Below, piece after piece: positions 38,353 to 46,495 of a stretch of DNA of 64,000 nucleotides. The notes under the pieces are model-generated. The model did not search any database, was not told the origin of the DNA, and worked only from the letters and a program-made list of their open reading frames with translations. Within the stretch, counting starts at the first letter, position 1; each line of letters starts with the position of its first letter. A program made the translations under genes and the position numbers. The stretch spans positions 111,483-175,482 of the forward strand of contig JBEBFY010000008.1 of NCBI GenBank assembly GCA_040081715.1, given 5' to 3'. This stretch comes from CANKJK01 sp040081715 (GTDB taxonomy: Bacteria > Acidobacteriota > Vicinamibacteria > Vicinamibacterales > UBA2999).

Positions 38353-39579
38353 TCAAATGACTTCCAGCGCGGGGACGGGCACGACGAATCGCCCGCCCCA
38401 TTCGCGAATGCAAGACATGTCCGCGATGATCTCGTCGCGGATGTTCCACGGAAGGATCAGCACGTAGTCGGGCCTCGTCACGAGCACCTTGTCCGGGTGG
38501 TGAATCGGGATGCGGCTCCCGGGCAGGAAGTGACCTTGCTTGTGCGGACTGCGATCGACGGCATAGTCCACCAGGTCGGCATGGATGCCACTGTAGTTCA
38601 GCAATGTGTTGCCCTTGGCCGCGGCGCCGTAGCAGACAACGGACTTACCGTCCTGCCTGGCCTTGACGAGGAAGGACAGGAGGCCGAGTTTCATCTCCAG
38701 CATTCGACGGGAGAACGCCTGCCCAACGCCGACATCGCGCAGTCCAGCCGCCTCTTCCTCCGCTAGTACCTCCGCCACGCGTGGGCTCACGGTCGGAGGC
38801 GCCGTATCCTCATGCTGCACGTAGACTCTCAATGAGCCACCCTGGGAGGGCTTCCGCTCCACATCAACGACCGCGAGCCCGTGCCGCGCGAACGCAAACC
38901 GGGCGGCGTCGAGCGAAAGATACTGGAAATGCTCGTGGTAGATGTTGTCGAACTGACACTTCTGGATGAGGCAGAGGAGATGATGGAATTTGATGGTAGC
39001 AGTGCCTTCTGGTGCCAGCAGTATCTTGATCCCCGCAATGAAGTCGTTGAGCGCCGGCACGTGAGCGAGCACGTTGTTCGCGATGACGAGCCTGGCCCGG
39101 CCCTGGCGAACGAGTTCGCGGGCGACGTCTGACCCGAAGAAGCGCACCAGCGAGGGAACTCCCCTGGCCACCGCCGCTTGGGCAACGTTGGCCGCCGGTT
39201 CGATACCGAGGATGTCGAGGCCGCAGCCGAGAAAATGCTGAAGCAGGTAGCCGTCGTTGCTCGCGATCTCTACGACCCGGTCGCCTGGCTTCAGGGCGAG
39301 ACGTGCCGAAATGTGCTCGACGTACTCCTTTGCGGCCTGCACCAGCGTCTCGGAATACGACGAGAAGTACGCATAGTTCGAGAAGATGGAGTGGGGATTG
39401 ACACTGGTGTCGAGCTGCACGAGGAAGCAGCGGGCACAGATGAGCGCCCTCAGCGGGTAGTACGCCTCGACCTCAGTGAGCTGGTCCTGGCGAAGGTAGG
39501 AATTCGCTAATGGCGTGGCCCCAAGGTCCGCGAACACGTCGGTCAGGGGGGCTCCGCAGAGCCGGCACGTGGAAATCAA
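38353..39579 (-). CDS. Class I SAM-dependent C-methyltransferase (sugar type)
   Basis: 408 residues with the three-part layout of nucleotide-sugar C-methyltransferases. These are an N-terminal zinc site (Cys5, Cys8, Cys48, Cys51), the SAM-binding domain (VVEIASNDGYLLQHF), and the C-terminal Rossmann-like domain (CYGAAAKGNTLLNY, then DYAVDRSPHKQG). The active-site stretch IYHEHFQYLSL is intact. It probably methylates C-3 of a keto sugar, giving a branched sugar. The apparent start is TTG 39579, since the conserved CRLCG begins four residues later and no ATG is near. A degraded paralogue lies at 31553-31720. Confidence 0.9.
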   Translation of the reverse strand: MISTCRLCGAPLTDVFADLGATPLANSYLRQDQLTEVEAYYPLRALICARCFLVQLDTSVNPHSIFSNYAYFSSYSETLVQAAKEYVEHISARLALKPGDRVVEIASNDGYLLQHFLGCGLDILGIEPAANVAQAAVARGVPSLVRFFGSDVARELVRQGRARLVIANNVLAHVPALNDFIAGIKILLAPEGTATIKFHHLLCLIQKCQFDNIYHEHFQYLSLDAARFAFARHGLAVVDVERKPSQGGSLRVYVQHEDTAPPTVSPRVAEVLAEEEAAGLRDVGVGQAFSRRMLEMKLGLLSFLVKARQDGKSVVCYGAAAKGNTLLNYSGIHADLVDYAVDRSPHKQGHFLPGSRIPIHHPDKVLVTRPDYVLILPWNIRDEIIADMSCIREWGGRFVVPVPALEVI

Positions 39580-39599
39580 TATCTATGGATTATTCTCAG

Positions 39600-39627
39600 T
39601 TGAGTGCGCTTTCTCAATACATAATCT
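39600..39627 (+). promoter_or_regulatory. AT-rich intergenic island with promoter-like boxes
   Basis: Between the divergent methyltransferase and regulator genes lies the most AT-rich stretch of the locus (about 39575-39630). TTGAGT (39600-39605) and TAATCT (39622-39627) with a 16-nt spacer look like sigma-70 boxes for the plus-strand gene; TTGAG/CTCAA also forms a small inverted repeat. Confidence 0.35.
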
Positions 39628-39745
39628 GCGCGATGCGTACAATGGGTGCCAGGCGGTGATGCGGATGCGATGCCAATGGCTGACGCGGGTAGTGGTCGCC
39701 CTGACCGTGATGGCCCCGGCCGTCGGCGCGGGAGAGTGGGGCGTG

Positions 39746-40336
39746 ATGAGACAACAGACGCCGAGGCAGCGTGCCGCGAGGGCAATCAATGGCTCACGGC
39801 GGGGAAGGCCCCGGAAATTTGACCGCCCCTCGCGCGCGGTTACGCTCACGCTGCCGGAGGATGTGATCGCGCGGCTCCAGGCCATTGACCCAGACTTGAG
39901 CCTGGCGGTCGTGCGGGTCACGCAGCCCCTTGGTGCCACGGCACCAAGTCGGCCGGCCGAACTGGTCAGCTACGGGAATCGCTCCGTCATCATGGTGCCC
40001 CGCAGTCGCGTGCTTCGCGAACGCACGGGTGTGGAACTGATTCCGATCTCGGATGGTCGTGCGCTCATCTCGATGGACGAGCGGCTTTCCGTTCCGCAGT
40101 TCGAACTGCGACTCAGGGATGCGCTTGCTGACGATGCCCTGGACCACGGCAGTCGTGCCTTGTTCGACACGCTGGTAGACATCCTCCAGACGGCGCGGAA
40201 GGACGACGCGATCGACGTGCGGGAACGACAGATCGTCGTCCTGCACCGCCGGAACGGGGCGAACGGGAGTCAGCCCATGTTCGCCGGCGGCTTGAAGACC
40301 GCGCCCTCCCGATCGGCTGGCGGTTCGGAGTCGTAG
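39746..40336 (+). CDS. Putative DNA-binding protein (AT-hook/RHH-like)
   Basis: 196 residues from ATG 39746. Near the N-terminus is a GRP-type AT-hook-like core, RRGRPRKFDRPSR, followed by AVTLTLPEDVIARLQAID, which reads like the beta-strand and first helix of a ribbon-helix-helix domain. The rest (SVIMVPRSRVLRERTGVELIP, VPQFELRLRDAL) has no recognised domain. I infer a regulator of the polysaccharide genes. The last 22 codons overlap, antisense, the oxygenase remnant at 40270-40434. The frame is open upstream to 39515 but the start is placed at the AG-rich ribosome-binding site near 39730. Confidence 0.65.
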   Translation: MRQQTPRQRAARAINGSRRGRPRKFDRPSRAVTLTLPEDVIARLQAIDPDLSLAVVRVTQPLGATAPSRPAELVSYGNRSVIMVPRSRVLRERTGVELIPISDGRALISMDERLSVPQFELRLRDALADDALDHGSRALFDTLVDILQTARKDDAIDVRERQIVVLHRRNGANGSQPMFAGGLKTAPSRSAGGSES

Positions 40337-40434
40337 AGCGCCACGATCTCATCCGGGGCCGGACCAAGATCGCTCGCGCGGCGACGCTTGAAAAAGGACG
40401 TCCCGGTGCACGCGCAGTCGAGCGCGGGAGCGCC
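40270..40434 (-). pseudogene. C-terminal remnant of an oxygenase-like gene (paralogue of 46331-46495)
   Basis: 54 codons plus stop match the end of the broken oxygenase-like gene at 46331-46495 at 40 of 54 residues (ACTGT, RRASDLGP, PDEIVALYD, VFKPPA). At the nucleotide level 130 of 162 positions agree, and 18 of the 32 differences fall on third codon positions. Upstream, the sequence switches abruptly to an unrelated glycosyltransferase fragment, so the N-terminal part is lost. The similarity between the two loci continues about 50 nt past the stop codons. Confidence 0.78.
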
Positions 40435-40485
40435 GCCGACCACCAGGACAGGACCGAAGGCGGCTGGAAGTCCAAGCCGCGCGGG

Positions 40486-40583
40486 TGGGCGAGTCCGTCG
40501 GCCTGAGGAAAGACCGGCACCCTCAGGACTCGGTCGGTCTGGGCCGTGCACGCCTTCAGGTATTTCGACAGGCCGATCAGTCC
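40486..40583 (-). pseudogene. Fragment of a GT-C-like gene (copy of 44860-44957)
   Basis: 87 of 98 bases agree with 44860-44957 in the intact membrane protein gene 43513-45258, in inverted orientation. In one frame it reads GLIGLSKYLKACTAQ and FPQADGLAHP, against GLIGLSKYLNACTAP and FPQVYGLAQR. The plus-strand open frame that begins MHAFRYFDRPI at 40546 is the antisense of this fragment and not part of the TylF-like gene. Confidence 0.8.
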
Positions 40584-40620
40584 CCTGGGTTCTGACGGAC
40601 AATTGGTTTTCCGAGAGCGA

Positions 40621-41424
40621 ATGAACCGACATCTTCGGAGTGCCCTGCTGTCGAGTTACAAGGGACTGATCGCGTCGACCGGCGTGCTGCCGTCAGGACT
40701 GCGATCGCGGGTCGACAGCAGGATCAGTCTCATCATGCTGAGCCTGGCGAATACCCCACGTGAGGAACTGGTGGCCAGATACTCGGAAGTGCTTCGTGTG
40801 CTGACACCGGATGGAGATGCGACGGGTCTGGGAGACTATCTGGAGTTCGGCGTGTGCTTCGGGTACTCGCTGGAGTGCATGTACGCCGCGGCTGATCGCC
40901 ACGGCCTGAGCCAGATGCGGTTCTTTGGGTTCGACTCGTTCGAGGGTCTTCCTGACGCGGCCAGAACCGACGACGGTGGCTACTGGTCTCCGCGGATGTT
41001 CGCATCCGATATTCGGACAACCCGCAGGTTCCTGAACAAAGCAGGCGTCGATTGGAACCGCGTGACTCTAGTCAAGGGATGGTTTTCCGACAGTCTCAAT
41101 AGCGACTTGATGGTGCGTTACAGCATGCGCAAAGCCAGCGTCATCATGATCGACTGCGACATGTACCTGTCTGCCAAGCAGGCCCTGGATTTCTGCGGCC
41201 CATTGATCCGGGACGAAGCGGTCATCATTTTCGACGACTGGTATTCAGGCGGGCTGGACGAGAAGAACCTCGGGGAAAAGCGGGCATTCGAAACGTTCCT
41301 CGAAAGTGGCGACTTCGACGCTGAACCGCTGTGGCGATATCCGCCCAACGCTCAGGTGTTTCGAGTGCGGCGGCTTCCCCGCCCAATCGGTACAGGCGCG
41401 AGCAACCCGTCAGCGGAAGGGTGA
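40621..41424 (+). CDS. TylF/MycF-family O-methyltransferase
   Basis: 267 residues. The SAM fold shows YLEFGVCFGYSLECM (motif I), FFGFDSFEGLPD, and the metal-binding acidic residues in VIMIDCDMYLSAKQAL and IIFDDWYSGG. The family methylates sugar hydroxyls (macrocin O-methyltransferase in macrolide biosynthesis) and is frequent in polysaccharide loci. ATG 40621 is chosen because the sequence upstream is the antisense of a pseudogene fragment. It is flanked on both sides by glycosyltransferase fragments, so it sits in a rearranged stretch. Confidence 0.87.
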   Translation: MNRHLRSALLSSYKGLIASTGVLPSGLRSRVDSRISLIMLSLANTPREELVARYSEVLRVLTPDGDATGLGDYLEFGVCFGYSLECMYAAADRHGLSQMRFFGFDSFEGLPDAARTDDGGYWSPRMFASDIRTTRRFLNKAGVDWNRVTLVKGWFSDSLNSDLMVRYSMRKASVIMIDCDMYLSAKQALDFCGPLIRDEAVIIFDDWYSGGLDEKNLGEKRAFETFLESGDFDAEPLWRYPPNAQVFRVRRLPRPIGTGASNPSAEG

Positions 41425-41432
41425 GTCCGTGA

Positions 41433-41492
41433 GGCGGGCCAATCACAATAGGGACTGACTTCCTCCGCAGGCGTTCCACGGCAAGCCGCTGA
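41433..41492 (-). pseudogene. Second fragment of a GT-C-like gene (copy of 45018-45077)
   Basis: 50 of 60 bases agree with 45018-45077. It reads VERLRRKSVPIVIGPP against VERLRRQSVPIVIGPP in the intact gene. It sits just downstream of the minus-strand gene 41523-42890. On the minus strand this later part of the gene comes before the earlier part at 40486-40583, so the two fragments are not one gene interrupted by an insertion. Confidence 0.75.
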
Positions 41493-41522
41493 GGCTGAGG
41501 CTGATGCGAGCAAGGCCTGAGA

Positions 41523-42890
41523 TCAGGTCCCCGTCAGGTACAGCAGTGCACTTCGCACGACCTGGACGCTGGTCAGCACCAGCACCAGCCCCAGCGCAAG
41601 TGTGGCCGGCCTCCGGTAGCGGTCCTGTTCATTCAGCACGTGCAGCGACACCGCCACCACGAGAAGCGCGGGCGCGAGCACGATGCGATGTGCAACATCC
41701 GCGTCCGGAAACACGGTCGCAAACGCCAGAAACTGCAGCCCTGCAACCCACAGGGCCCACCGCGCCGCGCGCAACCGATAGTGGAACACCAGCACGGCAA
41801 GCGCCCAGATCAGCGGCAGGCCGAACGTGCCGCCCCAGCCCCCGCGACCGGGCCACAGCACCTGCGTGACGAGACCAAGGTCGAACAGGCTGATGCCGAA
41901 CCGGACAATGCTCACGAGCGCCTCTGAGGCCCCGGCGTTCACGTTCCCGATAGCCTGCACCTGTTCGCGCGCGAACGGGTCGCCGTAGAGCCCGGCGTTC
42001 GCGTACAGCGTGAAGAACAGTCCGCCCGTGACGCCGCCAAGCAGGCCGCCGAGCGCGAGGCCGCCGAGCGGCCTCCAGTCGCGCAACCGCTGCGCGAACA
42101 CGACGCCGCCCACCAGAGCCAGCGCCAGCGGCAGGTTGGTCAGCTTGCTCGAGACGGCCAGCCCGACGAGCCAGGCTGCCCACGCGGCATCCGTCCAGGT
42201 GGCCCGCTCTGCGGATGTGACCAGCCACACAAGAGCCACGAATGCCGGCAGCGCCAGGAAGAGATCGTTCTTGATCAGCACGAGCGCATGAAACAGCGGA
42301 GGAATCACGAAGAGGAGAACGAGCGGCCATCGCGACGGCCACGGGCGCAGCCACGTCTGTGCCGCTGCCAGCGCGATACCGACCAGCACGAGCCCGAACA
42401 CCCCATGCAGGTGCACGAGCGCAGGGCCAGCCATGGGGATCTGCCGGACGTCGGCAAGCACCAGCTCGTACAGCCAGCCGAATATGTTGGTCTTCGCGGC
42501 GCCCGCGGGGTTGTACTCAAGCGTGCCGGTTCGCTCGATCTGTGCCACGCGATCCAGATGGTACGGATCAGCGGCCTGCAGCGGCAGGCGTAGGTTGAGC
42601 ACCAGCACGAGGGACGCCGCAACGGCCACGAACGGCCACGGCGCGATCGGCAACAGGGCCCTGCTCCATCGGGTAAAGGGCGCGCCATCGCGCAGCCATT
42701 GCCATGCGATGAGCGCCACGGACAGGAGGACGTTGACAATAATAAGCGTGCGCAGCGTGGCCGTGCCGGTGACCGTGGCCAGCTGCATCTCCACGGAAAA
42801 CACGCTGATCGCCAGGAAGATGCGCGTGAACAGCGCCTTCGCGGATGCCGCCCATGGCAGCAGCGCCATGGCCAGGATGAGCACATTCAT
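41523..42890 (-). CDS. Polytopic membrane protein, GT-C-like
   Basis: 455 residues from ATG 42890 (MNVLILAMALLPWAAS). About ten or eleven membrane segments; the loop after the third segment (LQAADPYHLDRVAQIERTGT) has the acidic residue and general form of a GT-C catalytic loop, and HALVLIKNDLFLALPAF is typical of such transferases. Likely role: transfer of a sugar from a polyprenyl-phosphate donor at the periplasmic side (inference). It is divergent from the lipoprotein gene at 42997. The frame is open upstream to 43475 but that is shadow. Confidence 0.8.
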   Translation of the reverse strand: MNVLILAMALLPWAASAKALFTRIFLAISVFSVEMQLATVTGTATLRTLIIVNVLLSVALIAWQWLRDGAPFTRWSRALLPIAPWPFVAVAASLVLVLNLRLPLQAADPYHLDRVAQIERTGTLEYNPAGAAKTNIFGWLYELVLADVRQIPMAGPALVHLHGVFGLVLVGIALAAAQTWLRPWPSRWPLVLLFVIPPLFHALVLIKNDLFLALPAFVALVWLVTSAERATWTDAAWAAWLVGLAVSSKLTNLPLALALVGGVVFAQRLRDWRPLGGLALGGLLGGVTGGLFFTLYANAGLYGDPFAREQVQAIGNVNAGASEALVSIVRFGISLFDLGLVTQVLWPGRGGWGGTFGLPLIWALAVLVFHYRLRAARWALWVAGLQFLAFATVFPDADVAHRIVLAPALLVVAVSLHVLNEQDRYRRPATLALGLVLVLTSVQVVRSALLYLTGT

Positions 42891-42996
42891 TGAATCGAGA
42901 GATTGTATTCCGGCTCCTCGGCCAGGGCGGCGACGGACGACATTCCGCCGCGCGCGCACGAAGAGAACTGAAAAGGTGATGGTATCGTGTACGGCC

Positions 42997-43497
42997 ATGC
43001 AAAAGGTTCGAGTTCTCGTGATTGGTGTCTGTCTGGCGGCCGCCATGGCGACGACCGCCTGCCGGCAGCCGGAGGGGCCGCTCCCCACGCCACAGGGCGA
43101 GATGCCGAATAAGCTGCGGGACATCGGACATGACATCGGCAACGTCTCGTTGGGCCACGAGGATGCCGATCGGGATCTGTTCGACGACCTGTCGACACTG
43201 AACGGCACGTTCCGGCCCGCGCCGCTGGTACGGGCGCTGAACGACGCAGTCGTGCAGGCAGTGGGGGCAACGGCCATTTCCGAAACGAAGGCGCACGAGG
43301 TCGCACAGCTGCTGTTCGTGGTCCTCACGGCCGAGAGCCTGAACGCGAGCCAGATCGAGACGCTGGGCGCCGACCTCGCCGCCGCCCTGAAAGGCGCAGG
43401 GGCCGACGGCGCCTCCGCCGACCGCGCTGCGACGGCGGCCACGGCACTCCAGTCGGCGATCACGCTGAACGTCAAGCGCTGGTATCACCTGTTCTGA
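42997..43497 (+). CDS. Hypothetical lipoprotein
   Basis: 166 residues. Signal peptide MQKVRVLVIGVCLAAAMATTAC with a lipobox Cys; the mature protein is helical and Ala-rich, beginning PEGPLPTPQGEMPNKLRDIG. A repeating SLNASQIETLGADLAAAL and AATAATALQSA pattern suggests a helical bundle. No family was recognised. It lies 15 nt before the GT-C-like gene and is probably cotranscribed with it. Confidence 0.7.
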   Translation: MQKVRVLVIGVCLAAAMATTACRQPEGPLPTPQGEMPNKLRDIGHDIGNVSLGHEDADRDLFDDLSTLNGTFRPAPLVRALNDAVVQAVGATAISETKAHEVAQLLFVVLTAESLNASQIETLGADLAAALKGAGADGASADRAATAATALQSAITLNVKRWYHLF

Positions 43498-43512
43498 CGC
43501 CTTACGGGACCA

Positions 43513-45258
43513 ATGCCCGATCCGCCGACATCACGCCCGCGCCAGATCACCTGCGTCCTGATCGCGGCGGCGCTGTTCCTGCTGAGCGTGATCCTCCGCT
43601 ACAACAGTCCTGAAGGGGCATTCGGCGGCCTCACCGACGACCATCATTTCTACGCCACGTACGGGTGGCAGCTGCTCTTCGGGGACCTTCCCGACCGTGA
43701 TTTCAGCGACCCCGGGTTTCCCCTCACGATTGCCATCTCCGGTGCACTCCAGGTCCTGGAGCGAAGCGTCTGGCCGGAGTACGCCTTCTGCGTGGCCGCC
43801 CTGTCATTTGGCACGGCGCTCACGTTCCTGCTCGCCGTGAGGGCCTCGGGGTCAATTGTCGTTGGCCTCGGGGCGGCCCTGTTCCAGTTCGCCCTGCTTC
43901 CGCGCCTCTACAACTACCCGAAGATCATCATCTATACGGTGGCCATTCCGGCTCTCTGGGCCTGGATCGCCACCCCGGGCCGCCGGCGCACGTGGCTCGT
44001 GGCCGGTGTTACGGTGTTCGCCGCGCTCCTCCGGCACGATCATGGCGCGTACGTCGGTGCCGCCTTCGGCCTCGTTCTTATCGCCATGGTGGACGTCCCC
44101 TGGCGCGACCGGCTCCGCCACGGGCTCCTGTTCGGTGTCGCCACGCTGGTGTGCCTGGCGCCGTATCTGACGTACCTGCAGGTCAACGGCGGCATCGTCC
44201 GGCACTTCGATCACGCCCTGCGCTGGGCCTCCACCGAACAAGCCAAGAACCCACTGGTCATTCCGACGCCGTCCTGGGTGCCCCTGACCGGGACCGACGC
44301 GAACGAGAGCACACACACCGACTGGTGGAATCGTGCACCGTTCTCCGTACTCGACGAGCACTACTACGTGTGGTGGACCTACTGGCTGTTCCTCCTGCTG
44401 CCGTTCGTGGCGCTGGTGTTCCTGGTGGTGCTTCGCCACACGGGACCCCCGTACACCAGGCAGGCACAACTGCAGATCCTGGTACTGATTGCGTTGACCG
44501 CCATCGTGAACATCCGGCTGCTGCGCGACAACCTGGGTGGGCGGCTCGCCGATGTCTCCGTGCTGAACGCGGTCCTCGGGGCCTGGGTCGTGGCAGCCGT
44601 CGGTCGCCTGGTGCTGTCGGATCGCCGCTGGCCCGTCAGGATGCCTGTTCTCGTCGGGCTGGCGGCACGGGTCGCGCTAGCCACGACGGCGGCCGCCGTC
44701 ATCGTGTTCACGGCGGCCATCCTCACGCGGACCGTCGCAGTCGTGGTCCGGGACAGCAGCCTGCCCAGAGGCTTCGAGGCGGTCATGCTGGATGCGAGCC
44801 GGGTCACGCGAGACACGGAACGCACGTGGCCGCTCGACATGTGGACGAACGAGACGCGGGGCCTGATTGGCCTGTCGAAGTACCTGAATGCGTGCACGGC
44901 CCCGGCCGACCGAATCCTGATGGTGCCGTTCTTTCCTCAGGTCTACGGACTCGCCCAGCGAGGCTTTGCCGGCGGACGACAGGACCTGCGCGGTGGACGG
45001 TCGGATAGCCCTGAGGATCAGCGGCTCACGGTGGAGCGTCTGCGGCGGCAGTCAGTCCCGATCGTGATCGGCCCGCCGGAGGGCGACATGGAGGAGCTGG
45101 CCAGGGACTTTCCCCTGATCACCGAACACCTGCGCCGCGAGTATCGGGACGTGGGCCACTACGACGTCGGAGACGGGCTCGACTTCACCCTGCTGGTGCA
45201 CCACGGCGCCAGCCAGGTCGGCACCTACGAGCCGCTGGGGCTGCCCTGCTTTCACTGA
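43513..45258 (+). CDS. Large GT-C-like membrane glycosyltransferase
   Basis: 581 residues. Around ten membrane segments and a first extracytoplasmic loop with adjacent acidic residues and aromatic sequence (GGLTDDHHFYATYGWQLL, then DLPDRDFSDPGFPL). This is the typical GT-C catalytic-loop layout. The C-terminal 150 residues are soluble (ETRGLIGLSKYLNACTAP, FFPQVYGLAQ, SVPIVIGPPEGD). It is the intact counterpart of the two fragments at 40486-40583 and 41433-41492. Role inferred: periplasmic sugar transferase of the polysaccharide pathway. Confidence 0.82.
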   Translation: MPDPPTSRPRQITCVLIAAALFLLSVILRYNSPEGAFGGLTDDHHFYATYGWQLLFGDLPDRDFSDPGFPLTIAISGALQVLERSVWPEYAFCVAALSFGTALTFLLAVRASGSIVVGLGAALFQFALLPRLYNYPKIIIYTVAIPALWAWIATPGRRRTWLVAGVTVFAALLRHDHGAYVGAAFGLVLIAMVDVPWRDRLRHGLLFGVATLVCLAPYLTYLQVNGGIVRHFDHALRWASTEQAKNPLVIPTPSWVPLTGTDANESTHTDWWNRAPFSVLDEHYYVWWTYWLFLLLPFVALVFLVVLRHTGPPYTRQAQLQILVLIALTAIVNIRLLRDNLGGRLADVSVLNAVLGAWVVAAVGRLVLSDRRWPVRMPVLVGLAARVALATTAAAVIVFTAAILTRTVAVVVRDSSLPRGFEAVMLDASRVTRDTERTWPLDMWTNETRGLIGLSKYLNACTAPADRILMVPFFPQVYGLAQRGFAGGRQDLRGGRSDSPEDQRLTVERLRRQSVPIVIGPPEGDMEELARDFPLITEHLRREYRDVGHYDVGDGLDFTLLVHHGASQVGTYEPLGLPCFH

Positions 45259-45330
45259 CTGAGCGAGCCACGCCGACGGCGCTGTCTGTGTGCCCCCGGC
45301 CCTTGCAGTCGTGGCGGGGTCTTCAGCCAA

Positions 45331-45360
45331 TTGACCACCCCGGGATTGTGGCGGTACGCT
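45331..45360 (+). promoter_or_regulatory. Probable promoter of the DUF3617 gene
   Basis: TTGACC (45331-45336) and TACGCT (45355-45360) with an 18-nt spacer lie about 52 nt before the ATG of the DUF3617 gene, which itself has a clear AGGAGG ribosome-binding site. Confidence 0.4.
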
Positions 45361-45411
45361 CCAGCCGTCTAGTGAGGCCACGTCGGTATGTCGGTGTAGA
45401 GGAGGACTGCG

Positions 45412-45822
45412 ATGAAACTGTTCGCTGTGACGATGGGCCTCGGCGCCATTCTCGTAACTGCTGTATCTGCTCAAGGCCCGATGCGCGAAGGACGGTGGGA
45501 AATCACGATGCAGATGCAGATGCCGAACATGCCGGTTCAAATGCCGGCGATGAAGTCGGCGCAGTGCATCACCAAGGCGCAGTTGGAAGGTTCGTCGAAA
45601 GGACTTCCGACCTCGCCGGATGGGAACAACAGCTGCAAGGTGTCGGACTACAAGGCTGATGGCAACAAGGTGACGTGGAACATGGCGTGTCCTGACATGA
45701 CCGGCACAGGGGCGATCACCTTCAAGGCCGACACGTACGAGGGCCTCATGAAGCTCACCAGCAAACAGGGCGACATGTCCATGAAGATGTCTGCCAGGCG
45801 GCTTGGGGAGTGCAAGCCGTGA
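45412..45822 (+). CDS. DUF3617 secreted protein
   Basis: 136 residues. A cleavable signal (MKLFAVTMGLGAILVTAVSAQ) and the DUF3617 core: REGRWEITMQMQMPNMPVQM, the first Cys pair (AQCITKAQL, NNSCKVSDY), VTWNMACPDMTGTGAI and YEGLMKLTS, ending in a last Cys. Three or four cysteines suggest disulfides in a periplasmic fold. Function of the family is unknown. It appears to be an independent unit with its own promoter and RBS, between the GT-C gene and the broken oxygenase gene. Confidence 0.88.
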   Translation: MKLFAVTMGLGAILVTAVSAQGPMREGRWEITMQMQMPNMPVQMPAMKSAQCITKAQLEGSSKGLPTSPDGNNSCKVSDYKADGNKVTWNMACPDMTGTGAITFKADTYEGLMKLTSKQGDMSMKMSARRLGECKP

Positions 45823-45850
45823 CCGGGCGCCGTGACCGAGGTATGTGAAG

Positions 45851-45878
45851 TGGCGTTCCCACCGGGATTCGAACCCAC
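45851..45878 (-). other. Fragment of a tRNA 3' end
   Basis: On the minus strand, GTGGG-TTCGAAT-CCCGG (T-arm, 5+7+5 geometry), TGGGAAC (acceptor 3' strand), G and an encoded CCA follow in exact tRNA order. The T-stem has one mismatch and one wobble, and no matching 5' acceptor (GTTCCCA) lies within 100 nt. It is therefore a fragment, not a gene. It differs from the two intact tRNAs here. Such fragments are typical of integration (att) sites. Confidence 0.6.
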
Positions 45879-46495
45879 GGCAGTTGATTGAGGAGGCGTT
45901 CTCGCCACTCGATCCCGAGCACGCTCAGCATTCGCTGCCGGTGGCTCGATTTGTCGAGTTCGCCGCTCCTCTCAAGCCACGGTTCATCCATCATCCGAGG
46001 ACGCAAGCGTTGCTGCTGGCACTGCTCGCGGACCTGGCCGTCGATCTCGAGGGGACCTACTTCGACGTCCCGCGCATGCGGATCGCAACCAGCGAGCTCG
46101 TTTGCCTTTCACCCCCGCTACTGGAGCGAGCCGGTTCCCAACTCGTCGAATGAGTACAACCACTACGAGTGGAACAAGGTGGGCCGGGCACAGGCCGCCC
46201 GGCAGACCGGAGTGGACTGATTCTCTTCTCGGGTGCTCACCTCCACTCGACGGTCCCGAACACAACAGGACGCTCGAGATTCAGCATCGACTTTCGGACA
46301 GCGCACCATGACGAGCTCGCGGGCCTCGGTGGAGCTCCCGCAATCGACCGCGCGTGCACGGGGACGACGCTCTTCGAGCTTCGCCGCGCGAGCGATCTTG
46401 GCCCCGTGCCGGATGAGATCGTCGCGCTCTACGATCCCGATCCGCCGACCGATCGGATCGGCTTGGTGTTCAAGCCTCCTGCAACCATCGGCTGA
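45879..46495 (+). pseudogene. Broken oxygenase-like gene (internal deletions and frame changes)
   Basis: Three pieces of one protein are recognisable in changing frames. Piece 1 (to about 46093) reads PLKPRFIHHPRTQALLLALL and TYFDVPRMRIATS; piece 2 (46101-46220) FAFHPRYWSEPVPNSS and YNHYEWNK; piece 3 (46205-46495) LILFSGAHLHSTVPNTTG, RFSIDFRT and the ACTGT...DEIVALYD tail. The HxSxVPN and RFSIDFRT end resembles non-haem-iron or cupin-type oxygenases seen near polysaccharide genes; the family name is uncertain. The section expected between pieces 1 and 2, which should carry the HxD metal site, is absent. The N-terminus is cut at the tRNA fragment. Beyond the stop, 46496-46547 is similar antisense to the end of the regulator gene; the rest to 46624 holds nothing recognised. 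Confidence 0.72.

Noticed and set aside
40546..40620. Upstream extension of the TylF-like methyltransferase starting MHAFRYFDRPI
   Set aside because: This is antisense to a fragment of the glycosyltransferase gene; the same string appears antisense in 43513-45258. The true start is ATG 40621.
40270..40632. 120-codon minus-strand open frame as an intact small gene
   Set aside because: Its first half is a glycosyltransferase fragment read in the wrong frame; only the last 54 codons match another sequence.
41225..41479. 84-codon minus-strand frame starting MERLRRKSVPIVIG
   Set aside because: Only about 18 codons match the GT-C gene; the rest is antisense of the TylF-like gene.
45845..46153. 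Open frame beginning WRSHRDSNPRQ as a protein gene
   Set aside because: SHRDSNPR is the well-known false translation of a tRNA 3' end; the rest is one frame of the broken oxygenase gene.
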